Below, piece after piece: positions 44,407 to 53,511 of a DNA stretch of 64,000 nucleotides. A program made the position numbers and the translations under genes. The DNA comes from an uncultured Polaribacter sp. (lineage in GTDB: Bacteria > Bacteroidota > Bacteroidia > Flavobacteriales > Flavobacteriaceae), in assembly GCF_947496195.1 (NCBI RefSeq), contig NZ_CANMBY010000001.1:1178001-1242000 (forward strand), given 5' to 3'. Every line of letters begins with the position of its first letter. Within the stretch, counting starts at the first letter, position 1. The notes beneath the pieces are model-generated. The model was given only the letters and a program-made list of their open reading frames with translations, was not told the origin of the DNA and did not search any database.

Positions 44407-45573
44407 CTATTTATTAAGAAATTGTAATATAGTTTCTGTGATAAAAGTTAATTGCTCATTATCTAATTCTGTATGCATAGGTAATGATATCACATTTTTA
44501 ATTAAATCGTTTGTCACTGGAAAATCAGCTTCATTATACCTTTCATCTTTATATGCTTTTTGTGCATGTAAAGCAACAGGATAGTAAATAGCATTAGGTA
44601 TTTCTTTTTCTAATAGATGTTGATGTAGTTCATCTCTTTTACCATTAGTTATCTGAAGGGTATATTGATGAAAAACATGACAGTCGCAAACCTCACAAAT
44701 CTGTCCACAATTTTTAGTTGCATTCGATTTTGTTGTTGGAGTAATAATGTTCGGATTATTTGCAAAAGCATTATTGTAATAACGAGCTGTATTTCTACGT
44801 GCATTGCAATAACTGTCTAAATGAGGTAGTTTAGCTTTTAATACTCCTGCTTGAATAGAATCTAGCCTTGAATTTACACCAACAACATCATGATAATAAC
44901 GTGTATACATACCATGATTTACTATTCCTCTAATGGTATGTGCTAATTCATCATCATTTGTAAAAATAGCTCCTCCATCTCCATAACAACCTAAATTTTT
45001 AGAAGGGAAAAAAGAAGTAGTACCTACATTACCAATAGTTCCTGCTTTTTGCTTTCTACCATCTTTAAATGTGTAATTTGCACCTATTGCTTGTGCATTA
45101 TCTTCAATTATATATAAATTGTGTTCTTTTGCAATTTCTAAAATGGCATCCATGTTAGCAACTTGTCCAAATAAATGAACAGGTACAATTGCTTTTGTTC
45201 TTGGTGTAATAGCTTTTTTTACAGCTTCAATATCTATATTAAAAGTATCTGGTTCTACATCAACTAAAACAGGAGTTAATTGTAACAATGCAATTACTTC
45301 TACAGTAGCTGCAAATGTAAAATCTGCAGTAATTACTTCATCACCTGGTTGTAAACCTAAACCCATCATTGCAATTTGCAAAGCATCTGTTCCGTTTGCA
45401 CAAGGGATAACATGTTTAACCTCTAAATAATCCTCTAAGTCTTTTTGAAAATCTTTAACTAAAGGACCATTTATATATGTTGAGGTATCTAAAACCGATT
45501 GTATAGAAGTATCTACTGTTTCTTTTATTTGTTGATATTGACCTTGTAAGTCAACCATTTGAATTTTTTTCAT
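44407..45573 (-). CDS. DegT/DnrJ/EryC1/StrS family aminotransferase
   Basis: PLP-dependent sugar aminotransferase of 388 residues that adds an amino group to a keto nucleotide-sugar. Motifs: CANGTDALQIAMMGLGLQPG, ADFTFAATVEVIALL, IEDNAQAIGANY and the PLP lysine region FFPSKNLGCYGDGG. A cysteine-rich insertion (NCGQICEVCDCHVFHQ) near residue 295 is noticeable. I choose ATG 45573 (MKKIQMVDLQGQYQQI); a longer frame would start upstream of the promoter. With galE it suggests synthesis of an amino sugar for lipopolysaccharide or glycoprotein. The exact sugar is unknown. Confidence 0.92.
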   Translation of the reverse strand: MKKIQMVDLQGQYQQIKETVDTSIQSVLDTSTYINGPLVKDFQKDLEDYLEVKHVIPCANGTDALQIAMMGLGLQPGDEVITADFTFAATVEVIALLQLTPVLVDVEPDTFNIDIEAVKKAITPRTKAIVPVHLFGQVANMDAILEIAKEHNLYIIEDNAQAIGANYTFKDGRKQKAGTIGNVGTTSFFPSKNLGCYGDGGAIFTNDDELAHTIRGIVNHGMYTRYYHDVVGVNSRLDSIQAGVLKAKLPHLDSYCNARRNTARYYNNAFANNPNIITPTTKSNATKNCGQICEVCDCHVFHQYTLQITNGKRDELHQHLLEKEIPNAIYYPVALHAQKAYKDERYNEADFPVTNDLIKNVISLPMHTELDNEQLTFITETILQFLNK

Positions 45574-45596
45574 AAAGTCAGAAAATATTGATACTT

Positions 45597-45626
45597 CAAA
45601 AATACAATATAAATTGATTAACTTTG
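45597..45626. promoter_or_regulatory. Divergent promoters for the aminotransferase and acylase genes
   Basis: TATTTTTG on the minus strand (45604-45597) serves the aminotransferase, and TAACTTTG on the plus strand (45619-45626) serves the acylase gene. Both are perfect -7 boxes only 14 bases apart, so polymerase binding at one should hinder the other. They fix the downstream starts at 45573 and 45648. Confidence 0.65.
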
Positions 45627-45647
45627 AAATCATCAAAAATTTTTCGA

Positions 45648-48029
45648 ATGAAATTTCTTATAAAACTCTTAAAAGTCATAGCAGTTCTATTGATTTTAAT
45701 TGTAGTAGGTACTTGGTTATACAGTAAAACATATCATCCAAATTATGAAGGAGAATTAGAAATAAATAATCTTTCTGATGAAGTAACTGTATATTTTGAT
45801 GAAATTGGAGTGCCACACATTAATGCAAAAAATCAAAAAGATGCTTATATAGCTTTGGGTTATGTGCATGCTCAAGATAGATTGTGGCAAATGGAGTTAA
45901 TTAGAAGAATTGCTCCTGGAAGATTGTCTGAAATTTTTGGAAAAGATTTATTAGAAACTGATGTTTTCTTTGCTGGTTTAGGTATAGAAGAAGCTTCAGA
46001 AAAATCGATTGCAAAATTAGATACATCTTCTGAAGCTTATCTAATGAGTATGGCTTATTTAGAAGGTGTAAATCAATATTTGAAAGAAGGTAAAATGCCT
46101 TTAGAATTTGATTTGGTTGGTATTAAAAAAGAGAAGTATACCTTAAAAGATATTTATAATGTTTTTGGTTATATGTCTTTTAGTTTCGCAGTTGCACACA
46201 AAACAGACCCATTACTTACAGAAATTAAAGAAAAATTAGGTGCCCCATATTTTAATGAATTAATGTCTGCTTTTGATAAAAACCTAACTATTAATAAAAC
46301 TGAAATACAACCTATTAAAGCTGAAATGTCTAAGGCTGTAAGTAAAATTATGGATAATTTACCTGTATCTGCATTTATAGGAAGTAACTCTTGGGTAATT
46401 GCACCAGAAAAAACAAAAAACGGAAAAGTTTTGTTTGCAAATGATCCTCATATTGGTTTTGCACAACCCTCTGTTTGGTATCAGAATCATATAAAAACAC
46501 CAGATTACGAAATTTATGGGTACAATATTGCTTTAATGCCTTTTCCTTTGTTAGGTCATAACAGAGATTATGCTTATGGTTTAACCATGTTAGCTAATGA
46601 CGATTTAAACTTTTATATCGAAGAAAATAATCCAGATAATGCTAATCAATATAAAACAGTTGATGGATTTAAAGATTACGAAATTAGAACAAAGACCATT
46701 AAAATTAAAGATGAAAAAGATACCACTTTTCAAGTGAAAGTGAGTAAACATGGTCCAATAATGAATGGTTTAAATCGTAATATTTCTGATGATAGACCTA
46801 TAGCTATGAATTGGATGTATACCTATTTAGAAAACGAAATGCTAAATGTTACACATGGTATTTCTCATGCAAAATCTCTTGAGAATTTTAGAGCTTCTGT
46901 AGCAAAAATTCATGCACCAGGCTTAAATGTAATGTATGGTGATGCTAAAGATAATATTGCTTGGTTTGCTGCTGCAAAGTTATATCAACTAAGAGATAGT
47001 GTTTCTTATAAAACCTATTTAGATGGTGCTTCTGGTAAGGATGAAATTTTAGAAATTTTACCTTTTGAAGAAAACCCACAAGCTATTAATCCAAGCAGAA
47101 ATTATGTGTATTCTGCTAATCATCAACCAGATTCTGTAAGAGGTAAATTGTACCCTGGATATTATCAACCAGAAGACAGGTCTAAAAGAATTGTAGAATT
47201 ATTAGAAGCAAAAAATGATTTTACAAAAGAAGATGTTGCAAAAATGATTTATGATGTAAAATCTTCTAATGTGTCTCAAATTGCTAACGATTTATTAGCA
47301 ATTGTAAATGATTCAGATTTTTCAGTTTCTCAGAAAAAAGCTGTTTCTATTTTAAAAAATTGGGATGGAACTTATTCAAAAACTGCAGTAGGTGCAACCA
47401 TTTATAATCGCTTTTTATATGAGTTTTTAGTAAATACTTTTAAAGATGAATTGGGTGATGGATTTGAATTATTTATCAATTCGCAATTACAAGACCAAGT
47501 TTTACCAAATCAAATTAGTAGAGAAAATTCGGTTTGGTGGGACAATATAAGTAGTAAGAATAAAACAGAAACTAGAGCAGAAATTGTGACAACTTCATTT
47601 AAAAACGCGTTTTCATTTCTAGAAAATCAATTAGGTGCAAATGTAGAAGATTGGTTATGGAAAAGAGTTATTTCTATAGAGCACGAACATGCCATTGGTA
47701 AAGCTGGTGGTGTATTACGTAAGTTTTTTAATGTGGGACCTTTTGAAACTATTGGTGGTAATGAAGTAATTAATAATCAAATTTTTAAATTAGATAGTAC
47801 AGGAGTTTACAAAATTACAGCTGGCCCTTCAACTAGAAGAGTTATCGATTTTTCTGATATAGAAAACTCTTTATCTATTTTACCTACAGGACAATCAGGT
47901 AGAGTGTTTAGTCCATATTACAAAGATCAAGCACAAAAGTTTGTAGATGGTGAGTTTGTAAAGATGAGCTTAAATCAAAAAGAAATTGAAAAAAGTAATA
48001 ATATTTTAGTTTTGAAACCGAAAAAATAA
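45648..48029 (+). CDS. Penicillin acylase family Ntn-hydrolase
   Basis: A 793-residue protein of the penicillin G/quorum-quenching acylase family. These are made as one precursor that cleaves itself into two subunits. An N-terminal membrane anchor/signal (KLLKVIAVLLILIVVGTWLY) is followed by the alpha-chain region (DAYIALGYVHAQDRLWQMEL). The nucleophile of the beta chain is Ser246 in IGSNSWVIAP, preceded by Gly for autoproteolysis. The conserved NDPHIGF follows. Substrates may be acyl-homoserine lactones, beta-lactams or other amides and cannot be told apart here. I choose ATG 45648 because an earlier frame start lies within the -7 box. Confidence 0.9.
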   Translation: MKFLIKLLKVIAVLLILIVVGTWLYSKTYHPNYEGELEINNLSDEVTVYFDEIGVPHINAKNQKDAYIALGYVHAQDRLWQMELIRRIAPGRLSEIFGKDLLETDVFFAGLGIEEASEKSIAKLDTSSEAYLMSMAYLEGVNQYLKEGKMPLEFDLVGIKKEKYTLKDIYNVFGYMSFSFAVAHKTDPLLTEIKEKLGAPYFNELMSAFDKNLTINKTEIQPIKAEMSKAVSKIMDNLPVSAFIGSNSWVIAPEKTKNGKVLFANDPHIGFAQPSVWYQNHIKTPDYEIYGYNIALMPFPLLGHNRDYAYGLTMLANDDLNFYIEENNPDNANQYKTVDGFKDYEIRTKTIKIKDEKDTTFQVKVSKHGPIMNGLNRNISDDRPIAMNWMYTYLENEMLNVTHGISHAKSLENFRASVAKIHAPGLNVMYGDAKDNIAWFAAAKLYQLRDSVSYKTYLDGASGKDEILEILPFEENPQAINPSRNYVYSANHQPDSVRGKLYPGYYQPEDRSKRIVELLEAKNDFTKEDVAKMIYDVKSSNVSQIANDLLAIVNDSDFSVSQKKAVSILKNWDGTYSKTAVGATIYNRFLYEFLVNTFKDELGDGFELFINSQLQDQVLPNQISRENSVWWDNISSKNKTETRAEIVTTSFKNAFSFLENQLGANVEDWLWKRVISIEHEHAIGKAGGVLRKFFNVGPFETIGGNEVINNQIFKLDSTGVYKITAGPSTRRVIDFSDIENSLSILPTGQSGRVFSPYYKDQAQKFVDGEFVKMSLNQKEIEKSNNILVLKPKK

Positions 48030-48032
48030 TCT

Positions 48033-48770
48033 TTAAATCTCTTTATAAACTTCATTAAAAGGAATTCGAAAACGTTCTCCATAAACACCTTCTGGTTTTC
48101 TAATGCCACAAGAAACAATCATGTTTATTTCTGCTCCAAAAGGGATGCCTAATAATCGTTTTACTCTTAAGGTATCAGAACCTTCCATTGGGCAAGTGTC
48201 ATAACCTTCTGCAGCCATAGATAGCATAAAAGTTTGGGCAGCTAAACCACAGGTTTTATGAGCTACTATTCGCATATCAGACTGTCTAACTTGTCTGTAA
48301 ATAGGTTTAAAAAGTCCGATAACAGAGACCATAATATATTTTAAGAAACCTAAAATGCCTAAAAAATCTCCATAAGCAAAAGGAATAATTTTTCCATAAT
48401 AATTGCGTGCTACTTTTTCTCTGCTACTTTGCTCTGCTTTAGGATTATTAGCTCCGAAATTTTTATCAATAAATTTTAAATTGCTTTTAGCTCTTTTTCT
48501 CCATAAATCTTTTCTCGTTACAAAAACTACTAATTGTTGTGCTGTTCTTGCTGCATTTTGATTAAAACAAAAAGGTGCAATTTTAGCAATAGTTTCTTTA
48601 GAAGTTACATGATAAAACTCCCACAATTGCATGTTACTACTATTAGGAGCTAAAGAAGCTTGCTCAATACATTTTTTTACAATGGCAGTATCTATTGGTT
48701 TTTCTGCATCGTAAACTCTTACTGAACGTCTATGTTGTATAGCTTCAGAAACTGTTTTTTCTGTTGACAT
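48033..48770 (-). CDS. Nitroreductase family protein
   Basis: FMN-dependent oxidoreductase-like protein, 245 residues. The N-terminal AIQHRRSVRVYDAEKPI is the FMN-binding RRSxR pattern, and LAPNSSNMQLWEFY is the second flavin segment. The C-terminal MAAEGYDTCPMEGSD resembles the family dimer-interface region. It is convergent with the acylase gene (three bases between stops) and lies seven bases downstream of the AlkB-like gene on the same strand, so it may act with it or just be co-transcribed. Substrate unknown. Confidence 0.88.
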   Translation of the reverse strand: MSTEKTVSEAIQHRRSVRVYDAEKPIDTAIVKKCIEQASLAPNSSNMQLWEFYHVTSKETIAKIAPFCFNQNAARTAQQLVVFVTRKDLWRKRAKSNLKFIDKNFGANNPKAEQSSREKVARNYYGKIIPFAYGDFLGILGFLKYIMVSVIGLFKPIYRQVRQSDMRIVAHKTCGLAAQTFMLSMAAEGYDTCPMEGSDTLRVKRLLGIPFGAEINMIVSCGIRKPEGVYGERFRIPFNEVYKEI

Positions 48771-48777
48771 AAATTAT

Positions 48778-49812
48778 TTATGAGATTTGTTTAAGTTTTT
48801 TGTTCATAACCCAAAACCAAAGAGGAGGAAAGAATGAGAGTAACATCATCCCTGGATAACCAGTTGGCATTTGCGGACTTTCTGGAAGTGATTTTAATAA
48901 TTGATAATGCTTACTTCCATTATAATGATGATCTGAATGACGAGATAAATTAAATAACAACACTTGCCCAACTTGATGATCAGAATTCCAAGAATGATTT
49001 CTTTTTACGCGTTCATATCGTCCATGTTCATTTTGTTTACGTAACAATCCATAATGCTCAATATAATTAACAGTTTCTAATAAGATAATACCAGAAATAG
49101 CAGCTGCTAAAAAAGCAAAAAGAACAAATTGACCAAAAATTAAATAAATACTAACCAATAAAATGATATTACAAAGTGTGTAAATAACCATTCTATTTTG
49201 ATGATGTAACCAAGACCTACCCAATTCTTTCATTCGCTTATTTTCTAAACTCCAAGCTTGAAAATAACTTGTAAAGTGAGAACGAATCCAAAAGATAAAT
49301 AAGATTTCATTTTTTCTTGCAGTTGCAGCATCTTTTGGAGTAGCTACATTATAATGATGCCCTCCATTATGATAAGGTAAAAAGTGTGTGTTTAAAGAGG
49401 TAAGCAATAAAATTTCACCAATAAATTCGTCAAATCTGTTGTTTCTATGCCCTAATTCGTGACCAACATTTATACCAATAACACCACACATAATTCCCAT
49501 AGCAAAAATGCGTCCAGTTATTTCTCCATTGGTTAAATTTGGTTCTTGAATTGCGTAAAAAAAGAATATTAAAAAACAAATTTGAATAGGTAATGTTAAG
49601 TACAAGAGGTAAGTGTATAGCTTATTTTCTTTTTCTAATTTCTCCTCATCTTTTGTGAAATTTTCTTTATTAGGTTTTATAAAAAACTCTAAAAAAGGTA
49701 CTAAACCAAAGAAAACAATTGCAGGTAAATGCGTTAACCATCCTTTACTTGTAAAAGATATGTATACAACTATTGGAAGTATTAAAATTGAAAAATATTT
49801 AAGAGCTTTCAT
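48778..49812 (-). CDS. AlkB-like alkane 1-monooxygenase / di-iron membrane hydroxylase
   Basis: An integral membrane non-heme di-iron enzyme of 344 residues with about six transmembrane helices. All histidine boxes of the AlkB type are present: HELGHRNNRFDE, HNGGHHYNVATPKDAAT, the NYIEHYGLLR box and HSDHHYNGSKHYQLL. Such enzymes hydroxylate terminal carbons of alkanes or fatty acyl chains; in marine flavobacteria the natural substrate is uncertain. The adjacent nitroreductase-like gene may be part of the same unit. No rubredoxin gene is seen nearby, although AlkB enzymes need one. Confidence 0.9.
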   Translation of the reverse strand: MKALKYFSILILPIVVYISFTSKGWLTHLPAIVFFGLVPFLEFFIKPNKENFTKDEEKLEKENKLYTYLLYLTLPIQICFLIFFFYAIQEPNLTNGEITGRIFAMGIMCGVIGINVGHELGHRNNRFDEFIGEILLLTSLNTHFLPYHNGGHHYNVATPKDAATARKNEILFIFWIRSHFTSYFQAWSLENKRMKELGRSWLHHQNRMVIYTLCNIILLVSIYLIFGQFVLFAFLAAAISGIILLETVNYIEHYGLLRKQNEHGRYERVKRNHSWNSDHQVGQVLLFNLSRHSDHHYNGSKHYQLLKSLPESPQMPTGYPGMMLLSFFPPLWFWVMNKKLKQIS

Positions 49813-49843
49813 ATAACTAAATATTACTTTCTAAAGATAGTAA

Positions 49844-50530
49844 TTAGTTACAAGCGTTCCAAATTACATCATTTGGTGTGGGTGCAATTAAAGAAATCTG
49901 CTCTTTTGAAACAGGATGAATGAATTCAATTTTTCTAGCATGTAAATGGATACTACCATCCTTATTGCTTCTATTAAAACCGTATTTTAAATCTCCTTTA
50001 ATTGGAAACCCAATTGCAGATAATTGAGTTCTAATTTGATGATGTCTACCTGTTTCTAGATCAATTTTTAACAAAGAATAATTATCTAATTTTTTAATGA
50101 CTTGATAATGTAAAACTGCTCTTTTAGAACCCGAAATTTCATGTTGATATACAGAAGATTTATTGTTTTTTGGATTCTTTTTTAAAAAGTTGATAAGTGT
50201 GTCTTTTTCTTTTTTTGGACATCCTTTTACAATTGCCCAGTAAGTTTTGTTTATTTTTTTATCTCTCAACATTTTGTTTAAACGTTCTAGAGCTTTAGAA
50301 GTTCTTGCAAAAATAATGACGCCAGAAGTAGGTCTGTCTAATCTATGTACAACACCTAAATACACATTACCAGGCTTATTAAATTTTGTTTTAATATAAT
50401 TTTTTACAACATCACTTAATGGTTTATCACCAGTCTTATCTCCTTGGGTAATATCTCCTGAACGTTTATTAACAATGATAATATGATTATCCTCAAAAAG
50501 TACTTGTAAGTTGTCTTTGTTAGAATGCAT
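49844..50530 (-). CDS. RluA-family pseudouridine synthase
   Basis: A 228-residue synthase of the RluA/YqcB type, lacking an S4 domain. The catalytic motif HRLDRPTSGVIIFA holds the active-site Asp. The C-terminal GRHHQIRTQLSAIGFPIKGD is also typical. It makes pseudouridine in rRNA or tRNA; the exact target base cannot be assigned. I use the ATG at 50530; a TTG two codons upstream is possible. It lies 34 bases downstream of engB on the same strand. Confidence 0.93.
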   Translation of the reverse strand: MHSNKDNLQVLFEDNHIIIVNKRSGDITQGDKTGDKPLSDVVKNYIKTKFNKPGNVYLGVVHRLDRPTSGVIIFARTSKALERLNKMLRDKKINKTYWAIVKGCPKKEKDTLINFLKKNPKNNKSSVYQHEISGSKRAVLHYQVIKKLDNYSLLKIDLETGRHHQIRTQLSAIGFPIKGDLKYGFNRSNKDGSIHLHARKIEFIHPVSKEQISLIAPTPNDVIWNACN

Positions 50531-50564
50531 TATCAATTGTTGTTTAAGCTTATGTAAACTTAAT

Positions 50565-51176
50565 TTACTTAAAGTTATCTTTTACATCTTCGTTTACACC
50601 ATCTATAAAATCTAAGAATTCTTTCCTACCCATTCCAGTTGAAGAAGATGTAATAAAAGAAGTAGGTACAGACTCCCAATGATTTAATAACTTCTTTTTG
50701 TATGAAGTAATTTGCTTGTTTAATTTAGAGCTACCTAATTTGTCAGCTTTCGTAAAAACAATACAGAAAGGAAGTTGATTTTCACCTAAAAAACGCATAA
50801 AATCTAAATCTATTTTTTGAGGATCGTGTCTAGAATCTATCAAAACAAAAGTGCAGACTAATTGTTCTCTTTCTTTAAAATAATTCTCTATAAAATATTG
50901 AAATATTTGACGCTTTTTTTTAGAAACTTGAGCATAACCATAACCAGGTAAATCTACTAAAAACCATTCATCATTTATTTTGAAATGATTGATTAGCTGT
51001 GTTTTACCAGGTTTTCCAGAAATTTTAGCTAAATCTTTACGCTCCATCAACATATTTATTAACGAAGACTTGCCAACATTAGAACGTCCAATAAACGCGT
51101 ACTCTGGAATTCTGTCTTTTGGAGCATTAATAACATTGCTATTACTCATTACAAAGTCAGCAGATTTAATTTTCAC
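50565..51176 (-). CDS. engB: Ribosome-biogenesis GTPase EngB (YsxC/YihA)
   Basis: An essential TRAFAC GTPase of 203 residues, acting in large-subunit assembly. G1 GRSNVGKSSLINML, G3 DLPGYGYAQ and G4 TKADK are plain, and the GKPGKTQLINHF switch region is typical. It begins with GTG (51176-51174). It lies 12 bases downstream of the alpha/beta hydrolase gene and upstream of the pseudouridine synthase, so the three probably form one transcript. Confidence 0.95.
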   Translation of the reverse strand: MKIKSADFVMSNSNVINAPKDRIPEYAFIGRSNVGKSSLINMLMERKDLAKISGKPGKTQLINHFKINDEWFLVDLPGYGYAQVSKKKRQIFQYFIENYFKEREQLVCTFVLIDSRHDPQKIDLDFMRFLGENQLPFCIVFTKADKLGSSKLNKQITSYKKKLLNHWESVPTSFITSSSTGMGRKEFLDFIDGVNEDVKDNFK

Positions 51177-51188
51177 AGCAAATAAATT

Positions 51189-51953
51189 TTATATGTTTCT
51201 AGATACTAACCAATCTTCAAGAATCTTATTAAATTCTTCTGGTCTTTCCATCATAGCAGCATGACCACATTTGTCAATCCAAAATAAATTTGAATCTGGT
51301 AATAATTTATTAAAATCATTAGCAACTTCTGGTGGAGTAACATTGTCTTGTTTACCCCAAATTAAACAAGTTGGTTGTTTCATTTCAGGTAAATCATTGG
51401 CCATATTATGTCTTATAGCACTTTTTGCAATAGCTAATGTTTTAATAACAGAATTCCTGTCATTTACAATATTGTAAACGTCATCAACAAGTTCTTTTGT
51501 GGCTACCTTAGGGTCGTAAAAAACGTCTTTAGTTTTTTGCTCAATATATTCATAATTTCCTCTTTTTGGAAAACTACCACCCATTGCATTTTCATACAAT
51601 CCAGAACTTCCAGTTAAAACTAAAGCACTTACTTTTTCTTGATAATGTTTGGTAAAGTACAAAGCAATATGGCCTCCTAAAGAGTTTCCTAAAAGAATAG
51701 CATTATCAATTTTTTTATGCTCTAAAAATTCTTTTAAATATTTTGCTAAGTTTTTAACGTTGGTTTTAATTAAAGGTAAAGTATAAAGAGGTAATTCAGG
51801 AATTAAAACCTGATACCCTTTATTAGAAAAATGATTAAAAGTAGCTCCAAAATTACTTAAAGCACCCATTAATCCATGTAAAACAATGATTGCAGGTCCT
51901 TCTCCAGCTTCTGCGTATGTAAACTTACCTTCAGTTTTTAACTTGTCAGTCAT
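51189..51953 (-). CDS. Alpha/beta hydrolase
   Basis: A soluble 254-residue hydrolase with an alpha/beta fold: oxyanion-hole HGLMGALSNF, nucleophile elbow GNSLGGHIAL, acid Asp in WGKQDNVTPP and base His in DKCGHAAMMERPEEF. Esterase or C-C hydrolase type; the substrate is unknown. I choose ATG 51953 (MTDKLKTEGKFTYAE), because a longer frame starts upstream of a strong promoter. It heads a unit with engB and the RluA-type gene and is divergent from mraZ. Confidence 0.88.
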   Translation of the reverse strand: MTDKLKTEGKFTYAEAGEGPAIIVLHGLMGALSNFGATFNHFSNKGYQVLIPELPLYTLPLIKTNVKNLAKYLKEFLEHKKIDNAILLGNSLGGHIALYFTKHYQEKVSALVLTGSSGLYENAMGGSFPKRGNYEYIEQKTKDVFYDPKVATKELVDDVYNIVNDRNSVIKTLAIAKSAIRHNMANDLPEMKQPTCLIWGKQDNVTPPEVANDFNKLLPDSNLFWIDKCGHAAMMERPEEFNKILEDWLVSRNI

Positions 51954-51980
51954 TGAGTTTTGATTAGTTACTATCAAACG

Positions 51981-52009
51981 CAAATGTAATTCTTTTTTAT
52001 AACATACAA
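51981..52009 (-). promoter_or_regulatory. Promoter of the alpha/beta hydrolase-engB unit
   Basis: On the minus strand, TTTG (TTG at 52009-52007) is followed after 18 bases by TACATTTG (51988-51981). Both elements are perfect matches. The ATG lies 28 bases downstream of the -7 box. Confidence 0.75.
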
Positions 52010-52091
52010 AGCCTTTTAAGTGCCAGTGATTTAAGGTTGTTAACATCTTAAAATCTCATATATATAAAGGGTATTCTCTGTTTTTATTAAC

Positions 52092-52137
52092 AATGTGGTA
52101 AAAAGTGGTAAAAAGTGGTAAAATTTATATATTTTTG
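52092..52137 (+). promoter_or_regulatory. MraZ boxes and dcw promoter
   Basis: Three direct repeats of GTGGTAA with a 10-bp period (AATGTGGTAA, AAAGTGGTAA, AAAGTGGTAA; 52092-52121) precede a perfect -7 box TATTTTTG (52130-52137). Such GTGG repeats are the known binding sites of MraZ rings. They cover the -33 region, so MraZ is predicted to repress its own operon here. Confidence 0.9.
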
Positions 52138-52156
52138 AGTTTCTATAGCTATTTTA

Positions 52157-52624
52157 ATGATTAATCTAATTGGTACATACGAATGTAAGGCAGATGCTAA
52201 AGGTAGGGTGATGTTTTCATCCGCTTTTAAAAAGCAACTGTCGCCTGTCTTACAAGAAGGTTTTGTGTTAAAAAGAGCGGTTTTTCAACCTTGTCTAGAA
52301 TTATATCCAATGAAAGAGTGGAATTTAATGATGGAAAAGGTGGGTAAACTAAATAAGTTCAAAAAGAAGAATAATGATTTTATAAGAAGATTTACTGCAG
52401 GAGTAAAATTAATTGAATTAGATGCCAGTGGTAGAATTTTAATACCAAAAGATTTATGTGATTTTGCAGGAATTCAAAAACAAGTAGTGATGTCTTCTTC
52501 TATAAATATTATTGAGATTTGGGATAAAGAAAATTACGAAAAAGCCATAAATGAAGCAGCTGATGATTTTGCAGATTTAGCTGAAGAAGTTATGGGTAAT
52601 ACCGATTTTGATGAGTTACCATAA
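52157..52624 (+). CDS. mraZ: Transcriptional regulator MraZ
   Basis: A 155-residue DNA-binding protein with two AbrB-like SpoVT domains (GTYECKADAKGRVMFSSAFK and LIELDASGRILIPKDLCDFA). MraZ forms rings that bind repeated GTGG boxes and controls the dcw cluster. It is the first gene of the cluster, directly after three boxes. Its end overlaps the rsmH start by 14 bases, so the genes are coupled. Confidence 0.97.
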   Translation: MINLIGTYECKADAKGRVMFSSAFKKQLSPVLQEGFVLKRAVFQPCLELYPMKEWNLMMEKVGKLNKFKKKNNDFIRRFTAGVKLIELDASGRILIPKDLCDFAGIQKQVVMSSSINIIEIWDKENYEKAINEAADDFADLAEEVMGNTDFDELP

Positions 52625-53510
52625 TCCAGTTTTATTACATGAAAGTATAGATGGTTTAGCAATTAAAGAAGATGGTGTTTATGTAGATGTCACTTTTGGT
52701 GGTGGAGGTCATTCAAAAGAAATTTTAAATAGACTAGGTAAAGAAGGAAAATTATTTGCATTTGATCAAGATCCTGATGCATTAGAAAATGTTATAGATG
52801 ACGAAAGGTTTGTATTAATTCCTGAGAATTTTAGATATATCTCAAGATTTTTAAGATTTCATGGAGTTAGAAAAGTAGATGGTGTTTTGGCTGATTTAGG
52901 GGTTTCATCTCATCAATTTGATGAAGCAGAAAGAGGTTTTTCGATTCGTTTTGAAGGTGATTTAGATATGAGAATGAATCAAAAGTCTAAAAAATCTGCT
53001 AAAGATATTATCAATACATATTCAGAAGAAAAACTAGCTGAGATATTGTTTTTGTATGGTGAGTTAAGAAATTCTAGAAAAATAGCAAGAACTATTGTTC
53101 ATGAAAGAAAGAATAAATCTATAGAAACAAGTTTTCAGTTAAAAGAAGTTCTAAAAATGTTTTTACCAAAGGCTAAAGAACATAAAATCTTAGCTCAAAT
53201 TTTTCAGGCTATTCGTATAGAAGTCAATGAAGAATTAGATGTTTTAAAAGAGTTTTTAGAACAAATTCCAAATCTTTTAAAAGCAGAAGGTAGGTTAAGT
53301 GTAATTTCTTATCACTCTTTAGAAGATAGATTAGTAAAGAGATATATAAGAACTGGTTTGTTTGAGGGTGAACCTGAAAAAGATATGTTCGGAAATTCAA
53401 ATGAACCTCTAAAAAAAGTTGGAAAATTAATAGTTCCTTCAAAAGATGAAATTAAAATTAATAATAGAGCAAGAAGTGCAAAATTAAGAATTGCGACTTT
53501 AAAAAATTAG
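52611..53510 (+). CDS. rsmH: 16S rRNA m4C1402 methyltransferase RsmH
   Basis: SAM-dependent methyltransferase (MraW) of 299 residues that methylates N4 of C1402 in 16S rRNA. The N-terminus YHNPVLLHESIDGL, SAM-binding DVTFGGGGHS and FDQDPDAL, and VDGVLADLGVSSHQFDEAERG are diagnostic, followed by RGFSIRFEGDLDMRMN. I use the ATG at 52611; a TTG one codon earlier is possible. It overlaps mraZ and ends one base before the FtsL-like gene. Confidence 0.96.
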   Translation: MSYHNPVLLHESIDGLAIKEDGVYVDVTFGGGGHSKEILNRLGKEGKLFAFDQDPDALENVIDDERFVLIPENFRYISRFLRFHGVRKVDGVLADLGVSSHQFDEAERGFSIRFEGDLDMRMNQKSKKSAKDIINTYSEEKLAEILFLYGELRNSRKIARTIVHERKNKSIETSFQLKEVLKMFLPKAKEHKILAQIFQAIRIEVNEELDVLKEFLEQIPNLLKAEGRLSVISYHSLEDRLVKRYIRTGLFEGEPEKDMFGNSNEPLKKVGKLIVPSKDEIKINNRARSAKLRIATLKN

Positions 53511-53511
53511 A

